The notes beneath the pieces were generated by a model that was not told where the DNA came from, ran no database searches, and was given only the letters and a program-made list of their open reading frames with translations. 64,000 nt of DNA, taken from positions 2,542,001-2,606,000 of the forward strand of contig CP091034.1 in assembly GCA_039725955.1 (NCBI GenBank), given 5' to 3'. The DNA comes from Sinorhizobium sp. B11 (lineage in GTDB: Bacteria; Pseudomonadota; Alphaproteobacteria; Rhizobiales; Rhizobiaceae). The position numbers and the translations under genes are program-made. Below are positions 59,889-64,000 of the stretch, one piece after another (position 1 is the stretch's first letter; every line of letters begins with the position of its first letter).

Positions 59889-61214
59889 ATGGGCTGGAAC
59901 CGGCTGTATAGCCTGAAGAGCTACATCAAGTCGTCGCTGTGGCTGGTGCCGTTCATCGCCCTGCTCCTCTATATCCTGGCAATTCGCAGCGCCTCCCTGC
60001 TGGAGCCGTGGCTCGTCTCGATCGAAGCATGGCCATGGGGCATGGAAGGCACCCAGAGGCTGCTCGAAACGATCGTCACGATGACGCTCACCTTCGTGGT
60101 CTTCACCTTCGGCTCGCTGCTGGTGGCGATCCAGATCGCAGGCGGCCAACTGACGCCGAGGATCATCGCGACGACCCTGCTGAGCGATAACGCCATCCGC
60201 TTCACCGTCGGGCTTTTCACATTCACCCTGCTCTTTGCGACCGGCGCGCTGGTGCGGCTGGAAGCAGCCGTCCCGCAGGCCATCGTCCAGATCGCCGGCC
60301 TTCTCGGTTTTCTGTCCATCGCCGCCTTCCTCTATCTGATCGACTATGCAGCACGGCTGCTGCGGCCGGTGAGCATTATCCTGCGCGTGAGCGAGCAAGG
60401 CCGCGCGGTGATCGAGGATGTCTACCCTGCCATGGCGAAGGCCGCGGCCGACACCACCCCCACTTACCTGCGCCCCGGCATCGAGCCGGACAAAATCATC
60501 CTCTACCGGGGGCGGCCCGCCATCATCGTCGCCATCAACAAGAAAGCCCTGCTGGCACAGGCCGAGAAAACACGCTCCGTCATCGAGCTGGTTCCGCGCA
60601 TCGGCGATTTCGTCGCCTCCGGCGAGCCCCTCTTCCGGCTCTATGGCATCCTGTCGCCGGACGAAGACAAGCTGAAATCGTTGATTGCCTTCGGGCCGGA
60701 GCGGACCCTCGAACAGGACGCGACATTCGCCTTCCGCATCGTCGTCGACATCGCGATCAAGGCGCTTTCGAAAGCGATCAACGATCCGACGACGGCCGTG
60801 CTCGCGATCGATCAGCTGCAACGCCTGCTCTGCTTCGCCGGCAAACGCGACCTCGGCAAGGAGGAGATCTTCAACCCGGCCGGCGAATTGCGGGTCATCT
60901 GCAGGACCCCGGACTGGGAGGATTTCGTGAAGCTCACCTTCAGCGAGATCAGGCTTTACGGCGCCGAGAACTTTCAGATCGCCCGCCGCCTGCGTGCCGT
61001 GCTGGAATATGGGCTGCAGGTCCTGCCCGAATTCCGCCGGCCTGCTCTCGAAACGGAGATGGCTCTGCTCGATCGGCGGCTCGCCCAGATCTACGACTTT
61101 CCGGAGGATCTGGAACTTGCCAAAATGCCGGACACGCAGGGCCTCGGCGGTTCGAAATCCCTTCCCCCGAAAGCGCAGCCCGCAACCGGCTCCGTCACCC
61201 CTTTTCGTCAATAG
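59889..61214 (+). CDS. DUF2254 membrane protein
   Basis: A 441-residue membrane protein of the DUF2254 family. Four helices cover the N-terminal 160 residues (SLWLVPFIALLLYILAI, VTMTLTFVVFTFGSLLVAIQ, FTVGLFTFTLLFATGALV, GLLGFLSIAAFLYLIDY). A long cytoplasmic domain follows (KALSKAINDPTTAVLAIDQL is the family hallmark). Function unknown; often found near ion or stress proteins. Confidence 0.9.
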   Translation: MGWNRLYSLKSYIKSSLWLVPFIALLLYILAIRSASLLEPWLVSIEAWPWGMEGTQRLLETIVTMTLTFVVFTFGSLLVAIQIAGGQLTPRIIATTLLSDNAIRFTVGLFTFTLLFATGALVRLEAAVPQAIVQIAGLLGFLSIAAFLYLIDYAARLLRPVSIILRVSEQGRAVIEDVYPAMAKAAADTTPTYLRPGIEPDKIILYRGRPAIIVAINKKALLAQAEKTRSVIELVPRIGDFVASGEPLFRLYGILSPDEDKLKSLIAFGPERTLEQDATFAFRIVVDIAIKALSKAINDPTTAVLAIDQLQRLLCFAGKRDLGKEEIFNPAGELRVICRTPDWEDFVKLTFSEIRLYGAENFQIARRLRAVLEYGLQVLPEFRRPALETEMALLDRRLAQIYDFPEDLELAKMPDTQGLGGSKSLPPKAQPATGSVTPFRQ

Positions 61215-61297
61215 CGATCGACGCTGTTGCGACTGTGCCGATCCGGACGGCGGGTTCGGGATTTCCGCCGGTCCGGCCTTCCCTCGGGTTTTCGCGC

Positions 61298-61741
61298 TTA
61301 CTGCTGGATATCGGGCTCGACCAGGCGTGCGAGATTGCGCAACGATTCCTGCCAGCCGAGATAGCAGGCTTCCGGCGGGATGAGGTCCGGAATGCCGGCC
61401 TGCACCACGTTGAGTTCGGTACCGACTGAAACCTTCGTCAGGGTCACGGTCACGTCCATTTCACCGGGCAGGTTGGCATCGTCGAACTTGTCGGTGTAGC
61501 GGATCCGCTGGCCGGGAACGAGCTCCAGATATTCGCCGCCGAAGGAATGGCTGTGGCCGGTCGTGAAGTTGCGGAAGGACATCCTGTGCGTTCCGCCGAC
61601 GACGGGCTCCAGATGGTGAACAGTGCAGGTGAAACCGTTTGGCGGAAGCCATTTGGCCACGGCATCGGCTTCCAGGAAGGCGCGATAGACCTTGTCTGGC
61701 GTGGTCGCAAGGACGCGGTGAAGTTTGATTGTGCTCGGCAT
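61298..61741 (-). CDS. SRPBCC/AHSA1-like protein
   Basis: A 147-residue START-like protein: VLATTPDKVYRAFLEADAVA, KWLPPNGFTCTVHHLEPVVG, YLELVPGQRIRYTDKF and an ending GWQESLRNLARLVE. Members bind hydrophobic ligands or act as stress proteins. GAGGAT precedes the ATG. It lies between DUF2254 (convergent) and the LacI gene (divergent). Confidence 0.9.
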   Translation of the reverse strand: MPSTIKLHRVLATTPDKVYRAFLEADAVAKWLPPNGFTCTVHHLEPVVGGTHRMSFRNFTTGHSHSFGGEYLELVPGQRIRYTDKFDDANLPGEMDVTVTLTKVSVGTELNVVQAGIPDLIPPEACYLGWQESLRNLARLVEPDIQQ

Positions 61742-61891
61742 GATGATCCTCCTTTGGATTGAACTTTGGCAATGCCTCTAGGACGGGCCTGGTCTTCCCG
61801 ATCCGACATTGCGACTGTTTTTTTGTTTCCGCCCCTTCGCTGATCATAGGGCAACCGTTCAAAAACTCGACGGCAAAAAGCTGTTTTGATT

Positions 61892-61911
61892 TTTGCAAAT
61901 CGATTTGCAAA
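61892..61911. promoter_or_regulatory. 20-bp LacI-type operator palindrome
   Basis: TTTGCAAATCGATTTGCAAA is a perfect palindrome centred on CG, the typical LacI/GalR operator layout. A further AAATCGATTT copy overlaps to its right. It lies 29 bases before the ATG of the LacI-type gene at 61940, which suggests self-control. Confidence 0.8.
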
Positions 61912-61939
61912 TCGATTTTTTGTGTGTTTTGATGCATTC

Positions 61940-62944
61940 ATGAGCACGATAGGCAAGGTCGCAGAACGGGCAGGAGTATCGCGGACGACAGTCTCGCATG
62001 TGCTCAATCATGCCGATCGCGTCTCCCAGGCGCTCAGGGAAAAAGTGCTCGCGGCGGTCGAAGAGCTCGGCTACGTGCCGAACCCGCAGGCCCAGAGCCT
62101 GCGCACCGGCAAGACCAATCTGGTCGCCATGCTGATCCCCGATATCCGCAACCCCTTCTATCCCGAGCTCGTCAAGACGGCGCAGTCGGAGATGGAGGCG
62201 GCCGGCCTCGACATGCTGATCTTCAATACCGACGTGCCGGGCGGCCATTCGCAGGAGCACGGGCGGGAATATCTGCGCCAGATCCGCAACCGCCGCATCG
62301 ACGGCCTGATCGTCGGCGATTTCGCCCTGCACGGCATGCACGACGCCCTCTTGGGCATCGACCTGCCGACGGTCTTCATCGGCGACCTGCCGAACCAGGC
62401 CGTCGACAGCCTGAAGATCGACGATTTCGGCGGCGGCCGGCTGATGGGACACTATCTGGCGTCCAAGGGCCACAGGCGCATCGCCCATGTCACCGGCCCC
62501 TCCTTCTTTGCCGAAGCGATGGCGCGGGCGGCAGGCTTCGAACAGGGCCTGCGCGATGGCGGCGTCGAGCCCGATCCCGCCCTGCGCTTCGAGGGCAGCT
62601 ATCTCGGTCCCTCGGGCCAGGCCTCGGTCGAGTGGCTGCTTGAACACCACAGGGGCGCCCTGCCCTCGGTCGTCTTCTTCGCCAACTTCCTGATGGCCTC
62701 GGGCGCGCTTGCCGAATTCTACGATCGAGGCATCAAGATACCGCAGGACATGGCCGTTGCCGTCTTCGGCGACCAGACGCAGCTCGAATATGTGCGCCCG
62801 CGCCTGACCCGCGTCGGCCGCCCGCCGGCAGCGCTCGCCGAGCGCGCCACCGCCATGCTGCTCGAGCGCATGTCAGGACGCTATGACGGGCCGCCGCGCT
62901 CGGAAATCATCGCCTGCAGCCTTCAGCCTTTCGATACCGCATGA
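61940..62944 (+). CDS. LacI-family transcriptional regulator
   Basis: A 334-residue regulator. The N-terminal helix-turn-helix with hinge reads IGKVAERAGVSRTTVSHVLN, then VSQALREKVLAAVEELGYVP; the rest is a sugar-binding periplasmic-protein-like fold (LIPDIRNPFYPELVKTAQ). Start at 61940 chosen since the upstream frame lies in the operator. It is followed 62 bases later by a sugar-binding protein gene, so it probably controls that ABC importer. Ligand unknown. Confidence 0.93.
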   Translation: MSTIGKVAERAGVSRTTVSHVLNHADRVSQALREKVLAAVEELGYVPNPQAQSLRTGKTNLVAMLIPDIRNPFYPELVKTAQSEMEAAGLDMLIFNTDVPGGHSQEHGREYLRQIRNRRIDGLIVGDFALHGMHDALLGIDLPTVFIGDLPNQAVDSLKIDDFGGGRLMGHYLASKGHRRIAHVTGPSFFAEAMARAAGFEQGLRDGGVEPDPALRFEGSYLGPSGQASVEWLLEHHRGALPSVVFFANFLMASGALAEFYDRGIKIPQDMAVAVFGDQTQLEYVRPRLTRVGRPPAALAERATAMLLERMSGRYDGPPRSEIIACSLQPFDTA

Positions 62945-63006
62945 ACAAAAACCGCCTGCTTGCCGGAAGAGGAGCCGGCCTGCAGGTCCATCAACGGGAG
63001 GAAGAC

Positions 63007-64000
63007 ATGACCGATATCAAGACGCCTGCAAAGAGCATTTCCCGCCGGCAGCTGATCCGCAAGGGTGCGCTGTTCACCGGCGCCGGGCTTGCCGCCGGCC
63101 TGACCGGCTTTCCCTATATCAACCGGATGGCGGTGCGCGCTCAATCCGCATCCCTGAAATTCTGGCAGTTCTATGCGCCGGGCGGCCAGGTCGCCAGCCA
63201 GGTGGACTGGTTCACCCAGATGATCACCGCCTGGAACGACAGCCACGAGCAGAAGGTGGAGCTCGAATACGTTCCGAACGCCGAATATATCAACGGCCCC
63301 AAGCTTGCCACCTCCTTCGCCTCCAATGAAGGCCCCGATATCTTCCTGATCTCGCCCGGCGATTTCCTGCGCTATTACAATGGCGGCGTGCTGCAGGACC
63401 TGACACCGCATATCGACGACGCCACCAAGGCGGATTTCCCCGAAAGCGTCATCGCCAACCGCATGGTGGACGGCAAGATCTACGGCGTGCCGATGGAAGT
63501 CGAGCCGATGGCCATGTATTACTCGGTCAAGGCATTCGAAGAGGCCGGTCTTAACGAAAACGATGTGCCCAAGACCTGGGACGAGCTGCTCGAAATCGCC
63601 AAGAAGCTGACGACGCCGAACCGCTACGGCGTGCTCTTCGAGACCACGCCCGGCTATTACCAGAATTTCACCTGGTACCCGTTCCTCTGGCAGGGCGGCG
63701 GCGAATTCCAGACGAAGGATGGCAAGAGCGCCTTCGATTCACCGGCAACCGTACAGGCACTGAAATTCTGGCAGGATGCCGTCAATAGCGGTGCCGCCCC
63801 TCGCCAGGTGCTCGGCAACGGCGCCAACGACACGGTGGCCAATCTCGCCGCCGGCTATTGCGCCATCCAGAATGTCGGCATCTGGGGCATTTCGCAGCTC
63901 GCCGGCAATGCCAAGGATTTCCCCTACGGCGTCTTCAGGCTGCCGACGCCGGCCAACGGCAAATATGTGACCGTCGGCGGCGGCTGGGCCTTCGTTGCCA
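63007..64000 (+). CDS. Sugar ABC transporter substrate-binding protein (3' end outside window)
   Basis: The first 331 residues of a family 1 sugar-binding protein. Twin-arginine-like signal SRRQLIRKGALFTGAGLAAG at the start. Then LKFWQFYAPGGQVASQVDWF, FLISPGDFLRYYNGGVLQDL, YGVPMEVEPMAMYYSVKAFE and FTWYPFLWQGGGEFQTKDG, typical of maltose/oligosaccharide-type binding proteins. GGGAGGAAGAC precedes the ATG. Permease and ATPase genes are expected past the window end. Likely regulated by the upstream LacI protein. Confidence 0.9.
   Translation, partial: MTDIKTPAKSISRRQLIRKGALFTGAGLAAGLTGFPYINRMAVRAQSASLKFWQFYAPGGQVASQVDWFTQMITAWNDSHEQKVELEYVPNAEYINGPKLATSFASNEGPDIFLISPGDFLRYYNGGVLQDLTPHIDDATKADFPESVIANRMVDGKIYGVPMEVEPMAMYYSVKAFEEAGLNENDVPKTWDELLEIAKKLTTPNRYGVLFETTPGYYQNFTWYPFLWQGGGEFQTKDGKSAFDSPATVQALKFWQDAVNSGAAPRQVLGNGANDTVANLAAGYCAIQNVGIWGISQLAGNAKDFPYGVFRLPTPANGKYVTVGGGWAFVA

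Noticed and set aside
59511..61211. 566-residue minus-strand frame opposite DUF2254
   Set aside because: Antisense shadow of the DUF2254 gene.

Overview
The window is a GC-rich stretch of an alphaproteobacterial genome. It most probably comes from Rhizobium or a close relative in the Rhizobiaceae. Reasons: GGAAC-N16-CGTT (EcfG/RpoE2-type) general-stress promoters, DUF982, DUF3140, DUF4142 and KTSC small proteins, short GC-rich intergenic palindromes typical of rhizobia, and many LysR/GntR/LacI-controlled import and catabolic clusters. No rRNA, tRNA, CRISPR array or intact insertion sequence was recognised. The organism is inferred from gene content, not from a marker gene.

Layout. 0-3.8 kb: 3' part of an OprB porin, an Imm50-like protein, and two small general-stress operons. 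3.8-4.8 kb: lower-GC insert with two small genes bounded by short direct repeats. 4.9-8.6 kb: K+ channel with a zinc ribbon, MscL, ClC chloride channel, haloacetate dehalogenase. 8.7-15.9 kb: metabolic genes with LysR and AraC regulators (atypical SDR, two LysR, SnoaL + Gfo/Idh + quinone-oxidoreductase operon). 16.0-18.0 kb: ECF sigma factor divergent from a DUF4142-cupredoxin pair. 18.3-21.3 kb: three uncharacterised minus-strand genes, one a zinc-protease-like HEFAH protein, beside a dead DNA adenine methylase. 22.0-28.6 kb: podovirus-type (BPP-1-like) head cassette with a frameshifted scaffold gene and an SGNH hydrolase, but no terminase, integrase or tail genes. 28.7-37.9 kb: small hypothetical genes, two tandem RTX-type proteins, a secreted SGNH hydrolase. 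38.2-47.5 kb: a coherent quinate/shikimate catabolic cluster. 47.7-49.9 kb: AT-richer island with a coiled-coil/TPR-like membrane protein and a ClpP-fold serine protease. 50-52.3 kb: lipoprotein, HlyD/DUF3302 pair, DUF982, GlsB/YeaQ. 52.3-53.5 kb: no convincing gene. 53.5-57 kb: two class III cyclases, the first frameshifted in a CG dinucleotide run. 57.2-61.7 kb: exported proteins, cytochrome P460, VIT/CCC1-like and DUF2254 membrane proteins, an SRPBCC protein. 61.9-64 kb: LacI regulator with a 20-bp palindromic operator and the start of a sugar ABC transporter.

How the genes work together. The clearest pathway is 38.2-47.5 kb. An ABC importer would bring in quinate or shikimate (or a close analogue). 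AroE- and AroQ-like paralogues, both with altered active sites, would convert it toward 3-dehydroshikimate. The two-domain QuiC would make protocatechuate. Two tandem FCD-type GntR proteins are the likely regulators.

The least explained parts are the HEFAH-protease cassette, the serine-protease island and the terminase-less capsid cassette.
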